A stretch of DNA of 64,000 nucleotides from Vibrio rumoiensis (GTDB taxonomy: Bacteria; Pseudomonadota; Gammaproteobacteria; Enterobacterales; Vibrionaceae). Positions 1-8,400 of this stretch are shown here, in pieces. The position numbers and the translations under genes are program-made. The stretch spans positions 2,294,001 through 2,358,000 of the forward strand of contig NZ_AP018685.1 in assembly GCF_002218045.2 (NCBI RefSeq), written 5' to 3'. Within the stretch, counting starts at the first letter, position 1; every line of letters starts with the position of its first letter. The notes under the pieces are model-generated. The model worked only from the letters and a program-made list of their open reading frames with translations, had not been told where the DNA came from and searched no databases.

Positions 1-96
1 ATCGGCATTCGTCGTTTAGAAGCAAGACCAACAGCGGATCTTTGTATCGACTGTAAAACCCTCGCAGAGCTAAAAGAAAAGCAAATGCAAGGTTAA
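1..96 (+). CDS. dksA: DksA, RNA polymerase-binding transcription factor (3' end only)
   Basis: The window opens inside an open frame of 31 codons plus stop. It encodes the C-terminal end of DksA, including the last CxxC pair of its four-cysteine zinc finger (LCIDCKT) and the family's ending (ELKEKQ). DksA binds the RNA polymerase secondary channel and, with ppGpp, mediates the stringent response. Its position just upstream of gluQ is the usual gammaproteobacterial order, which supports the call. The rest of the gene lies outside the window. Confidence 0.9.
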   Translation: MGIRRLEARPTADLCIDCKTLAELKEKQMQG

Positions 97-106
97 TAAC
101 ACCATC

Positions 107-140
107 AAAACCGCCCCTAAAGTTTAGGGGCGGTTTTTTT
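107..140 (+). terminator. Rho-independent terminator of dksA
   Basis: A GC-rich inverted repeat (AACCGCCCCTAA paired with TTAGGGGCGGTT, about 109-135) is followed by a run of seven T. It begins about 12 bases after the dksA stop and precedes gluQ, so gluQ probably has its own promoter in 140-200. Confidence 0.9.
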
Positions 141-202
141 GCTATTCATTTTTAGCGAAAATCGGCTTTTGCTTTAGATAGAGAGTTACTTGGGTATATA
201 TC

Positions 203-1081
203 ATGTCTACCTATATCGGTCGCTTTGCCCCATCCCCTTCCGGACCGCTGCATTTTGGCTCACTTGTCGCCGCTCTTGGCAGCTACTTTCAAGCTAAATC
301 TCATCAAGGACAATGGTTAGTCCGAATTGAAGATCTCGATCCTCCTAGGGAAATGCCGGGGGCTGCAAGCTTAATTCTATCTACGTTAGAACATTATGGT
401 TTGCATTGGGATCAATCCGTGATTTACCAAAGCCAACGCCACCAACGTTATCAAGAGCAAATTGAAACTTGGTTACAATCAGGACGCGCTTATTACTGCC
501 AATGCACTCGTAAACAAATTAAACAATCTGGTGGGTTTTATTTGGGTACTTGCCGAAAAAAAAACATCATCAATAGTGAAAATTGCTCAATACGTCTCAA
601 AGTGGATGATGCCATTGAACAATTCCACGATGAGAAACACGGTATCATCACCATTCCAAAACAATTGGCTGAAGAAGATTTTATTATCAAACGCCGAGAT
701 GGGCTCTTTGCCTACAACTTGGCGGTGGTGCTCGATGATATCGACCAGGGCATCACTCAAGTGGTGAGAGGGGCAGATTTAATCGAACCGACGGGACGAC
801 AAATCAATCTTTATCGTTATTTACAGCACCCTGAAGTGAGTTATGTTCATTTACCCTTAGCAGTCGATGCCCAAGGCCATAAATTATCCAAGCAAAACCA
901 TGCTCCAGCCGTTGATATTAAAAGCCCGAAGCAGACTTTAATGAAAGTAATGTCCTTTTTAGGCTTTACCCTTCCCAAGGATTTTGAGTCGGCCAGTATT
1001 GAACAAATGCTCGATTGGGGCACTCGTAATTGGCGCTTAACTCAACTGCCTAATGCACTAACACTAGATTCACCATTCTAA
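203..1081 (+). CDS. gluQ: Glutamyl-Q tRNA(Asp) synthetase
   Basis: GluQ-RS activates glutamate without tRNA and transfers it to queuosine at position 34 of tRNA-Asp. It is a 292-residue paralogue of the catalytic half of glutamyl-tRNA synthetase. The sequence shows the class I start (GRFAPSPSG, 6-14), the HIGH-type motif HFGS at 17-20, and the KMSKS-type motif KLSKQ at 227-231. C99, C101, Y113 and C117 match the zinc site of the family. There is no anticodon-binding domain, which separates it from GltX. It sits in the typical order dksA-gluQ-pcnB. The ATG at 203 is the only start that keeps the whole nucleotide-binding motif. Confidence 0.95.
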   Translation: MSTYIGRFAPSPSGPLHFGSLVAALGSYFQAKSHQGQWLVRIEDLDPPREMPGAASLILSTLEHYGLHWDQSVIYQSQRHQRYQEQIETWLQSGRAYYCQCTRKQIKQSGGFYLGTCRKKNIINSENCSIRLKVDDAIEQFHDEKHGIITIPKQLAEEDFIIKRRDGLFAYNLAVVLDDIDQGITQVVRGADLIEPTGRQINLYRYLQHPEVSYVHLPLAVDAQGHKLSKQNHAPAVDIKSPKQTLMKVMSFLGFTLPKDFESASIEQMLDWGTRNWRLTQLPNALTLDSPF

Positions 1082-1181
1082 AATTGCTCTACCTAGGCTA
1101 TCATTGGCGAAATTTTTAGCTTTGCTTTGAATATTTGTTCTCGCTGAAGAATTTACTCATCGCAGCATTACCAACACGACT

Positions 1182-1194
1182 GAGGTGGGTTATT
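1182..1194 (+). promoter_or_regulatory. pcnB: pcnB ribosome binding site and AUU initiation codon
   Basis: GAGGTG at 1182-1187 is followed after four bases by ATT at 1192-1194. No ATG or GTG in the frame lies near it, and the protein encoded from ATT onward matches the family N-terminus. AUU is a rare initiator known from infC and pcnB of E. coli, where it keeps expression low. Confidence 0.75.
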
Positions 1195-2601
1195 TTCACT
1201 CAAGCTGCTAATTTGTGTCGTAAACTATTTACCAACACAAAATCAGACCAATCGAGCTCAGCGAAGAATAGCTCAAATGGAGACGTTAATCTGAACATTA
1301 TCACTCGCCAAGAGCATACTATCTCGCGTGCACACATCAGTGACAACGCGCTGAAAGTGCTCTATCGATTACATAATCACGGCTACGATGCTTTTCTTGT
1401 GGGTGGAGGAGTACGCGACCTACTACTCGACAAAGAGCCGAAAGATTTTGATATTGCTACCAATGCAACCCCAGAGCAGATTAAGCAACTTTTTCGCAAC
1501 TGTCGCCTAATTGGTCGTCGATTCCGCTTAGCTCATATCATGTTTGGTCGAGAAATTATTGAAGTGGCGACGTTCCGTGGCCATCATCAAGAACCAGAAA
1601 AGAATCAATCAGCACAATCAAAAGAAGGTATGCTGTTACGCGATAATGTTTACGGCACAGTGGAAGAAGATGCGGAGCGTCGTGATTTCACCATCAATGC
1701 CATGTATTACAACATTGCCGATTTCAGTATCCATGATTACGCCAATGGCGTGAAAGATCTAAAAGCTGGTGTGATCCGTATGATTGGCGATCCTGAAACT
1801 CGTTATCGCGAAGATCCAGTACGCATGATTCGTGCGATTCGCTTTGCGGCTAAATTAGATATGAAGATTGAGCCGAACACCGCCGCTCCCATTAAAGAAC
1901 TCGCTCATTTAATGACAGGGGTTCCTGCTGCTCGTTTGTTTGAAGAATCCTTAAAACTACTGCAATCAGGTCAAGGTTGGGCAACCTACCAACTGCTGCG
2001 TGAGTTTGACTTATTCTCTAGCCTATTCCCTACCGTGGCTCAATACTTCACACCAGAACAAAACTCTGATGTCGAGCAAATGGTAGAAATCGCATTAAAG
2101 TCGACAGACAAACGCATTAATGAAGCTAAGCGTATTAACCCAGCCTTTATGTTTGCCGCTTTCTTGTGGTACCCATTACAAAAACGAGCACAAGAGCTTG
2201 CGGTTGAACGTAAGCTTAGTCAATACGACGCCATCATGATGGCGAGCAACGATATTTTAGATGATCAAGTTCGTCATTTAGCCATACCACGTCGCCATAG
2301 TGCGACCGTTCGTGATATTTGGCAGTTGCAACTTCGACTGACTCGCCGAACTGGCAAGCGTGCATTCCAACTGCTGGAATTAAATAAATTCCGGGCTGGC
2401 TTTGATATGCTCGAAATGCGTGGCAAAGTCGAGCAAGGCCAAACCGAAGCACTCGCTTTATGGTGGCAAGAATTCCAGGATGCCCCATCGGTTCATCGCC
2501 AAAATATGGTACAAGCGTTAGGTACACAAAAACCTACGGGACGTCGCCGTAAACGCCCAAATGCCAAGAAAAAAAGCACGAAACCAAAGGCTCAAGAATG
2601 A
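1192..2601 (+). CDS. pcnB: Poly(A) polymerase I, probable AUU start codon
   Basis: PcnB adds 3' poly(A) tails to RNAs and so promotes their decay. The nucleotidyltransferase core has GGGVRD (71-76) and the catalytic pair DFD (85-87), followed by RRDFTIN, RYREDPVRM and a lysine/arginine-rich tail near residues 447-465. I place the start at ATT 1192. A good Shine-Dalgarno sequence, GAGGTG, lies at 1182-1187, and the next residues (FTQAANLCRK) align with the E. coli N-terminus as I recall it (FTRVANFCRK), a gene known to start at AUU. The frame stays open upstream to a TTG at 1135, which would add 19 residues, but that TTG has no ribosome binding site and the extension does not resemble the family. 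The 3' end overlaps folK by four bases. Confidence 0.93.
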   Translation: MFTQAANLCRKLFTNTKSDQSSSAKNSSNGDVNLNIITRQEHTISRAHISDNALKVLYRLHNHGYDAFLVGGGVRDLLLDKEPKDFDIATNATPEQIKQLFRNCRLIGRRFRLAHIMFGREIIEVATFRGHHQEPEKNQSAQSKEGMLLRDNVYGTVEEDAERRDFTINAMYYNIADFSIHDYANGVKDLKAGVIRMIGDPETRYREDPVRMIRAIRFAAKLDMKIEPNTAAPIKELAHLMTGVPAARLFEESLKLLQSGQGWATYQLLREFDLFSSLFPTVAQYFTPEQNSDVEQMVEIALKSTDKRINEAKRINPAFMFAAFLWYPLQKRAQELAVERKLSQYDAIMMASNDILDDQVRHLAIPRRHSATVRDIWQLQLRLTRRTGKRAFQLLELNKFRAGFDMLEMRGKVEQGQTEALALWWQEFQDAPSVHRQNMVQALGTQKPTGRRRKRPNAKKKSTKPKAQE

Positions 2602-3083
2602 TCACAGCCTACATCGCTATCGGCAGCAATTTAGCCGATCCAGTTGCACAAGCCAATAGAGCCATTGAAGCTTTACGTCATCACCCCCATATACAACTTA
2701 TTACTTGCTCATCGTTGTATTCCAGTACGCCGATGGGCCCACAAGATCAGCCCGATTACATCAATGCTGTGGCTGAAATTCAAACCGAACTATCGCCTCT
2801 TGAATTACTCGATAACACCCAAGCTATCGAGCAACAACAAGGGCGAGTTCGCAAAGATGAACGTTGGGGTCCAAGAAGTTTAGACCTTGATATTCTTCTT
2901 TATGGCGATCAAGTGATAAATAACGAACGTTTAACTGTGCCTCATTACGGCATGAAAGTACGAGAGTTTGTAATTTACCCACTCAATGAAATTGCCCCTA
3001 ATTTATCCCTCCCGGATGGGACTGAGCTCAAGTCGCTGCTCAACAGCGTCAACCGTAATGGGCTCTCGATTTGGCAAGCTTAA
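2598..3083 (+). CDS. folK: 6-hydroxymethyl-7,8-dihydropterin pyrophosphokinase
   Basis: FolK transfers pyrophosphate from ATP to 6-hydroxymethyl-7,8-dihydropterin in folate synthesis. The protein is 161 residues, normal for the family. It carries the signature RWGPRSLDLDILLYG (89-103), with R83, W90, R93 and the metal-binding D96 and D98 at the places expected from the E. coli enzyme. The N-terminal AIGSNL is also typical. Its ATG overlaps the pcnB stop (ATGA at 2598-2601), so translation is probably coupled to pcnB. Confidence 0.96.
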   Translation: MITAYIAIGSNLADPVAQANRAIEALRHHPHIQLITCSSLYSSTPMGPQDQPDYINAVAEIQTELSPLELLDNTQAIEQQQGRVRKDERWGPRSLDLDILLYGDQVINNERLTVPHYGMKVREFVIYPLNEIAPNLSLPDGTELKSLLNSVNRNGLSIWQA

Positions 3084-3116
3084 ACCGATAAGTTTGTTGT
3101 TATAAAGGACTAAATA

Positions 3117-3911
3117 ATGAAAAAAGTATCCATCAACACTTTACTCAAGTGGAAACAGGATGGTCGTAAGTTTGCGACATCAACCGCTTATGACGCTAGC
3201 TTTGCTCAGTTGTTTGAACAACAAGAAATGCCATTATTATTAGTTGGTGATTCACTCGGAATGGTATTGCAAGGTGAAGAAAGCACGTTACCAGTGACCA
3301 TTGAAGATATTGCCTACCACACTCGCTGCGTGCGCGCAGGTAGCCCAAATTGCTTGTTATTATCAGACATGCCATTTATGAGCTACGCCACGCCAGAACA
3401 AGCCTGTGAGAATGCTGCAACCTTAATGCGTGCTGGGGCAAATATGGTAAAACTCGAAGGTGGCCGTTGGTTAATTGAAACCGTTAAGCAATTAACGGAA
3501 CGTTCGGTGCCAGTATGCGCTCACCTTGGCTTAACCCCACAATCAGTCAATATTTTTGGTGGCTTCCGCATTCAAGGACGCGAGCAAGAAAAAGCTCAGC
3601 AGATCATTAATGATGCCATTGCATTACAAAATGCTGGCGCTCAGTTGTTAGTGCTTGAATGTGTACCAAGCTCACTGGCCAAGAAAATCACCGAAGAGCT
3701 TGATATTCCGGTGATCGGAATTGGCGCAGGCAAAGACACCGATGGTCAAATCTTAGTTATGCACGATATGTTTGGCATTTCAGCCAACTACATGCCTAAA
3801 TTTTCAAAAAACTTTTTAACCGAAACCGGCAGCATGCAAGCCGCTGTTCAGCAATATATTCAAGATGTTGAAGCTGGGGTATTCCCTAGCCCTGAACATA
3901 GCTTTGAATAG
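3117..3911 (+). CDS. panB: 3-methyl-2-oxobutanoate hydroxymethyltransferase
   Basis: PanB makes ketopantoate from 2-oxoisovalerate and methylene-tetrahydrofolate, the first step of pantothenate synthesis. The 264-residue TIM-barrel protein has the metal ligands D45 (VGDSLGMV) and D84, the substrate-binding K112 and E114 (VKLEGG), and the catalytic E181 (LECVP), all at the E. coli positions. It starts 33 bases after folK with a ribosome binding site (AAAGGA) and is followed closely by panC, so folK-panB-panC is probably one transcript. Confidence 0.97.
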   Translation: MKKVSINTLLKWKQDGRKFATSTAYDASFAQLFEQQEMPLLLVGDSLGMVLQGEESTLPVTIEDIAYHTRCVRAGSPNCLLLSDMPFMSYATPEQACENAATLMRAGANMVKLEGGRWLIETVKQLTERSVPVCAHLGLTPQSVNIFGGFRIQGREQEKAQQIINDAIALQNAGAQLLVLECVPSSLAKKITEELDIPVIGIGAGKDTDGQILVMHDMFGISANYMPKFSKNFLTETGSMQAAVQQYIQDVEAGVFPSPEHSFE

Positions 3912-3940
3912 TTTTGTGCTGATATAAGTAAGGAACAAGT

Positions 3941-4828
3941 ATGCAAACTTTTGCCGATATTCTCTCATTAAGAGACCAGCTTAAAAACGTACGTCGCGAT
4001 GGTCGTCGTATTGCTTTTGTCCCGACGATGGGCAACTTACACGAAGGTCACCTTACCTTAGTTCGCAAAGCACGTGAACACGCTGATCTAGTTGTGGTCA
4101 GCATTTTTGTTAACCCAATGCAGTTTGAACGTGCTGACGACTTAAATAACTACCCAAGAACATTAGAGGATGATCTTAGTAAATTAAATAGTGAAGGCGT
4201 CGATTTTGTCTTCACGCCAACCCCTGAAATCATCTACCCAGAAGGCCTAGATAAACAAACCTTTATCGAAGTACCTGGTTTATCACATATGCTAGAAGGC
4301 GCTTCTCGCCCTGGGCATTTTCGTGGTGTCAGCACTATCGTAACCAAGCTATTTAATATCGTACAACCTGATGTCGCTTGCTTTGGGGAAAAAGATTACC
4401 AACAGCTTGCAGTGATCCGAAAAATGGTTAGCGATCTTGCGTTAGACATTGATGTGATTGGCGTACCTACAGTTCGTGAATTGGACGGCTTGGCGATGAG
4501 TTCACGTAATGGTTTATTAAGCTTAAGCGAGCGTCAAAGAGCTCCCGTATTAGCGAGAACCATGCGTTGGATTGGTAGCCAAATCCGTGGAGGACGTGAT
4601 GATTATGCCTCGCTCTTAGAAGATGGTAGCGATCAGTTACGTGCGGCAGACCTACAGCCTGATGAAATTTTTATTCGTGATGCTGCTAACTTACAATTAC
4701 CGACCGAAGAAACCACTCAAGTTGTCATTCTTATGTCGGCTTTCCTAGGTAAAGCGCGCTTAATTGATAATCTCGTGGTTGAGCTGAATCCAAAAAATAC
4801 TCAAGATAGCGATAATGAAGAAGAATAA
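3941..4828 (+). CDS. panC: Pantothenate synthetase
   Basis: PanC condenses pantoate and beta-alanine with ATP to form pantothenate. The 295-residue protein contains PTMG (28-31), the HIGH-type motif HEGH (34-37), FGEKDYQQL (148-156) and the KMSKS-type loop MSSRN (186-190). An AAGGAA ribosome binding site precedes the ATG. The last dozen residues are acidic and specific to this protein. panD does not follow, so beta-alanine must be supplied by a gene outside this window. Confidence 0.97.
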   Translation: MQTFADILSLRDQLKNVRRDGRRIAFVPTMGNLHEGHLTLVRKAREHADLVVVSIFVNPMQFERADDLNNYPRTLEDDLSKLNSEGVDFVFTPTPEIIYPEGLDKQTFIEVPGLSHMLEGASRPGHFRGVSTIVTKLFNIVQPDVACFGEKDYQQLAVIRKMVSDLALDIDVIGVPTVRELDGLAMSSRNGLLSLSERQRAPVLARTMRWIGSQIRGGRDDYASLLEDGSDQLRAADLQPDEIFIRDAANLQLPTEETTQVVILMSAFLGKARLIDNLVVELNPKNTQDSDNEEE

Positions 4829-4870
4829 CCTCTTCGTTCATCTCTGATGTTTAGATAACATTTAGCCATA

Positions 4871-4905
4871 AAAAAGCCTGAATCATCACTTGATTCAGGC
4901 TTTTT
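4871..4905. terminator. Bidirectional terminator between panC and yadH
   Basis: A perfect inverted repeat (AAAAAGCCTGAATCA at 4871-4885 and its complement at 4891-4905) has A and T runs on its outer sides, so it can end transcription from both convergent genes. Confidence 0.9.
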
Positions 4906-4923
4906 CGTTTGTGTGTCTTTATA

Positions 4924-5694
4924 TTAACTGCGTAGCCCGATACCCCGAGAAACCAAATAATAAGCAACACTATATAACGCCACAATAAACACAACTAAAA
5001 CGCCAAATGAAGTGTAAATACCTACATCAGAAACGCCTAGGAAGCCGTAACGGAAGGCATTCACCATATAAACGATTGGGTTAATTTTCGATACGCCCTG
5101 CCAAAATTCAGGCAATAAGCTAATTGAATAAAACACCCCACCAAGATAGGTCAGTGGTGTTAGCACAAAAGTCGGAATAATCGAAATATCATCAAAGGTA
5201 TCGGCAAATACTGCATTAATCAGTCCACCTAGTGCGAAGACTACTGAGGTAAAAAAGACCGTTGAGATAATGATAAACCAATGATGTACCTGTAAATCGA
5301 CAAAAAATAGTGACACACCCGTTACCATTGCGCCGACCATTAAACCACGAGCGACCCCGCCCATTACATAACCACAAATTATAATATGATGAGGGACAGG
5401 GGCGACTAATAGCTCTTCAATATTCTTTTGAAATTTCGCACTAAAGAAAGAGGAAGCCACATTGGAATAAGAATTGGTGATTACAGACATCATAATCAGA
5501 CCCGGAACAATATATTCCATATAGGTAAAGCCGTTCATATCACCAATGCGTGAGCCAATTAAATTACCAAAAATAATAAAATACAAGGTCATGGTGATCG
5601 CTGGCGGAACGATGGTTTGCACCCAAATACGCATAAAGCGGCGAATTTCTTTGGTGACTAAACTTTTAAAGGCAGTCCAATATAACTCAGCCAT
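4924..5694 (-). CDS. yadH: ABC-2 type transporter permease (YadH family)
   Basis: A 256-residue membrane protein with about six hydrophobic segments, separated by short basic loops, in the ABC-2 permease arrangement. The N-terminal cytoplasmic stretch (YWTAFKSLVTKEIRRFMRI) and the conserved NPIVYMVNAFRYGFLG region (about 205-220) match the YadH group. It is the membrane half of an exporter whose ATPase is yadG; the stop of yadG and this ATG share one base (TAATG). The substrate is unknown for the family as far as I know; export of a lipid, polysaccharide or drug is possible. Confidence 0.9.
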   Translation of the reverse strand: MAELYWTAFKSLVTKEIRRFMRIWVQTIVPPAITMTLYFIIFGNLIGSRIGDMNGFTYMEYIVPGLIMMSVITNSYSNVASSFFSAKFQKNIEELLVAPVPHHIIICGYVMGGVARGLMVGAMVTGVSLFFVDLQVHHWFIIISTVFFTSVVFALGGLINAVFADTFDDISIIPTFVLTPLTYLGGVFYSISLLPEFWQGVSKINPIVYMVNAFRYGFLGVSDVGIYTSFGVLVVFIVALYSVAYYLVSRGIGLRS

Positions 5695-6647
5695 TATAGG
5701 GTTGCTCCTTGTGCTTGTTTTTTCTCAGCATTTGTCTTTTCACCATTGCGTACAATAGTGACGAATAATTCTTCTAAACGGTTAGCTTTATTGCGCATGG
5801 ATAATACCTGTACCCCTTGAGCCGATAATTGCTCAAATACTCGGTTTAAACCTTGAGTCTTATCAATTTCAACTTCTAAGCTGTTTGGTGAAAAATGTGT
5901 GATATTCGCATCTTCGAGTACAGGCGATTGCTCACAATCTTGTAAATCTAAGATAAAAGTTTCAACGTGCAATTTATTCAATAACGATTTCATTGAGGTA
6001 TTTTCGATCACTTCACCACGGTTAATAATGCCGATGTTTCGACAGAGCATTTCCGCTTCTTCTAAATAATGCGTGGTGAGAATGATGGTCACCCCTTCTT
6101 GGTTTATCTTCTTCAAGAACTCCCACATTGAACGACGAAGTTCAATATCAACGCCTGCGGTTGGCTCATCTAAAATCAACAATTTCGGCTCATGCATTAA
6201 CGCACGTGCAATCATCAAACGGCGCTTCATCCCACCGGAGAGGTTTCTGGCACGCTCATTACGCTTTTCCCATAGATCAAGCTGTGAGAGGTATTTTTGA
6301 GCGCGCTCTTTGGCTAATGACACCGACACGCCATAATAACCAGCTTGCTGCATCACGATTTGCTCAACCGTTTCAAATGGATTGAAATTAAATTCTTGAG
6401 GAACTAAGCCTAATTGTTGCTTCGCTTTGACTAAATCAGAATCGATATCATAGCCAAATACTTTGACCTTTCCCGACGACTTATTGACTAAAGAGCTAAT
6501 CACCCCAATAGTCGTCGATTTGCCTGCTCCATTTGGCCCAAGTAGCGCATAAAAGTCACCTTGTTCAACGTTCAATGAAACGCCTTTCAAAGCTTCAACG
6601 CCTCCGGCATAAACTTTACGTAACGCTTGTATTTCTAATGCATACAT
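5694..6647 (-). CDS. yadG: ABC transporter ATP-binding protein (YadG family)
   Basis: A cytoplasmic ATPase of 317 residues that powers YadH. It has Walker A GPNGAGKST (37-45), signature LSGGM (136-140), Walker B LLILDEP (156-162) and an H-loop TTHYLEEAE. The roughly 90-residue C-terminal extension after the nucleotide-binding domain is typical of exporters of the ABC-2 class. It is the first gene of a two-gene operon and is divergent from can, with about 90 bases between the start codons. Confidence 0.92.
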   Translation of the reverse strand: MYALEIQALRKVYAGGVEALKGVSLNVEQGDFYALLGPNGAGKSTTIGVISSLVNKSSGKVKVFGYDIDSDLVKAKQQLGLVPQEFNFNPFETVEQIVMQQAGYYGVSVSLAKERAQKYLSQLDLWEKRNERARNLSGGMKRRLMIARALMHEPKLLILDEPTAGVDIELRRSMWEFLKKINQEGVTIILTTHYLEEAEMLCRNIGIINRGEVIENTSMKSLLNKLHVETFILDLQDCEQSPVLEDANITHFSPNSLEVEIDKTQGLNRVFEQLSAQGVQVLSMRNKANRLEELFVTIVRNGEKTNAEKKQAQGATL

Positions 6648-6740
6648 AATATTTTACCTTGAATTGATGATTTGATCACAAATCGGATTTGCTTTTTATC
6701 AGTCTTGTGTATAGTTAGGCAGATCAACGAGGAAGATAAT

Positions 6741-7412
6741 ATGCCAGATATTAAACAGTTATTCCAAAATAACTCAACTTGGGCTCAGTCGATAAAATCA
6801 GAACGCCCTGAGTTTTTCGCTAAATTAGAAGAATCACAACACCCTGAATATCTATGGATAGGTTGTTCGGATAGTCGAGTTCCCGCAGAACGTCTTACCG
6901 GACTCTATTCTGGGGAATTGTTTGTTCACCGCAACGTGGCAAACCAAGTTATTCATACCGATTTAAACTGCTTATCGGTGGTTCAATATGCCGTCGATGT
7001 GCTAAAAGTTAAACACATCATTATCTGTGGCCACTACGGCTGTGGCGGTGTTCAAGCTGCAATTGATAATCCAAACCTTGGTCTTATCAATAACTGGTTG
7101 CTGCACATTCGCGATCTCTACCTTAAACATCGTAACTGGCTTGCTCAATTTCCAAAAGATGAGTGGGCCAATAAGTTATGTGAAATTAATGTCGCAGAAC
7201 AAGTTTACCACCTTGGTAACTCTACTGTGCTTCAACAAGCATGGGAACGTGGCCAAAAAGTAGAAATCCACGGTTGGGTATATGGTATTGGTGATGGTGT
7301 TCTCAATGACCTAGGTGTTCGATGCCACAGTCGTGAATCCCTTGAAATCTCTCACCAAGCTTCATTGGCTAAAATCCTAAATGAAGATAACCCTGATAAA
7401 TTAAATATTTAG
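6741..7412 (+). CDS. can: Beta-class carbonic anhydrase
   Basis: Can interconverts carbon dioxide and bicarbonate and supplies bicarbonate for carboxylations. The 223-residue protein has the zinc ligands C42, H98 and C101 and the catalytic dyad D44/R46 (CSDSRVP and CGHYGCGG), all at E. coli Can positions. I chose ATG 6741, preceded by GAGGAAGAT, rather than the in-frame ATG at 6672, because the family starts with a short MxDI segment and the upstream part has no ribosome binding site. It is divergent from yadGH and convergent with hpt. Confidence 0.96.
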   Translation: MPDIKQLFQNNSTWAQSIKSERPEFFAKLEESQHPEYLWIGCSDSRVPAERLTGLYSGELFVHRNVANQVIHTDLNCLSVVQYAVDVLKVKHIIICGHYGCGGVQAAIDNPNLGLINNWLLHIRDLYLKHRNWLAQFPKDEWANKLCEINVAEQVYHLGNSTVLQQAWERGQKVEIHGWVYGIGDGVLNDLGVRCHSRESLEISHQASLAKILNEDNPDKLNI

Positions 7413-7444
7413 TCTCGGCATGCCCTATTGCCAAAGTGCTAATC

Positions 7445-7480
7445 AACAAAAGAGCGACCTATTGGGTCGCTCTTTTTGTT
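7445..7480. terminator. Bidirectional terminator between can and hpt
   Basis: The inverted repeat AGAGCGACC (7451-7459) and GGTCGCTCT (7465-7473) is extended by complementary A and T tracts on both sides, fitting the convergent gene pair. Confidence 0.88.
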
Positions 7481-7563
7481 GCCAGTAATAAGAATACTGA
7501 CTTTTGTTTCTCATCACCAATGATCTTCATTCATAATGAACATCACGGAGGAGAATGATCCAT

Positions 7564-8094
7564 TTATTCTTGAGGTACAACTTTACCGATATAAGGTAAA
7601 TGACGGTAATTCTGGGCGTAATCAATACCCACACCGACCACAAATTCATCTGGAATCTCAAAACCAATCCATTTAGCATCAACATGCACTTCGCGACGAG
7701 AAGGTTTATCAAGCAAAGTACAAATCTCAATCGAATTGGGTTCGCGAATTTCTAAAATTTCACAAACCTTACTTAAAGTATTACCGGTATCGATGATGTC
7801 TTCAACCAACAGAACATCTTTACCTTTAATATCATCATCCAAATCTTTTAAAATACGAACATCACGCGAGCTTGTCATGCTATTGCCATAGCTAGAAGCT
7901 GTCATAAAGTCGATCTGATGGTTTAAATCAATTGAACGAGATAAGTCAGCCATAAAGACATACGAACCACGCAGCAAGCCAACAATCACCAAATTTTCGG
8001 ATCCTTGATAATGCTCAGCAATAGATTTGCCTAGCGCTTTCACTCGATCTTGCACGTCCTGTTCAGAGATCATTACTTCTACAGTGTGTTTCAT
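7564..8094 (-). CDS. hpt: Hypoxanthine phosphoribosyltransferase
   Basis: Hpt salvages hypoxanthine (and guanine weakly) to IMP using PRPP. The 176-residue protein starts MKHTVEVMIS as in E. coli and carries the PRPP-binding loop VEDIIDTGNTL (97-107) and the late motif PDEFVVGVGIDYAQ. The frame continues upstream to 8148, but the extra 18 residues are not family-like; ATG at 8094 has a GAG-type ribosome binding site eight bases ahead. It stands next to the LuxR-type regulator, the usual arrangement in vibrios. Confidence 0.95.
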   Translation of the reverse strand: MKHTVEVMISEQDVQDRVKALGKSIAEHYQGSENLVIVGLLRGSYVFMADLSRSIDLNHQIDFMTASSYGNSMTSSRDVRILKDLDDDIKGKDVLLVEDIIDTGNTLSKVCEILEIREPNSIEICTLLDKPSRREVHVDAKWIGFEIPDEFVVGVGIDYAQNYRHLPYIGKVVPQE

Positions 8095-8400
8095 ATTTTT
8101 CTCAATATTTAGATTTTGTAGCAAAAGAAGTTCTGCATTAAGAGGCAAAACTTTAACGTCAAGCTACCTATTCTAGCACTGCAAGCCGCCAACGTTAACT
8201 TTTACCCGTCATAATCTACCTGATGATGGCATTTCAAGCAGATTGACACACCAATCAACAAGGGTAGACTTATTCATATAATAAATATAACAAACCTGAC
8301 TATAATTATTTTTAGTGCGCTTATCCTATAATTGGAATCATCATACATCCAATGAAAATCGACAGTGATTCGTCGAGTGCGCTCATTCTAGGACTTTATA
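8095..8400. other. Divergent intergenic region hpt / LuxR-type regulator
   Basis: About 300 bases without a gene. It must hold the hpt promoter and the leader of the regulator gene. The sequence is AT-rich between 8265 and 8340. I see one plausible promoter (8243-8270), which would give a leader of roughly 125 bases. In well-studied vibrios the leader of this gene is the target of the Qrr small RNAs. I see no long perfect match to the Qrr core as I remember it; a partial similarity lies around 8267-8302. Confidence 0.5.
8243..8270 (+). promoter_or_regulatory. Candidate sigma-70 promoter of the LuxR-type regulator
   Basis: TTGACA at 8243-8248, a 16-base spacer and TAGACT at 8265-8270. The -35 box is perfect and the -10 box matches four of six. 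A start near 8277 would give a leader of about 125 bases, in keeping with the long leaders of luxR/hapR genes. Confidence 0.5.

Noticed and set aside
1135..1191. TTG start for pcnB giving 19 extra residues
   Set aside because: No ribosome binding site precedes the TTG and the extra peptide does not resemble PcnB; the ATT at 1192 has both a good ribosome binding site and family-like sequence after it.
6672..6740. N-terminal extension of carbonic anhydrase
   Set aside because: ATG 6741 has a clear ribosome binding site and gives the E. coli-like length; the extension occupies the promoter region shared with yadG.
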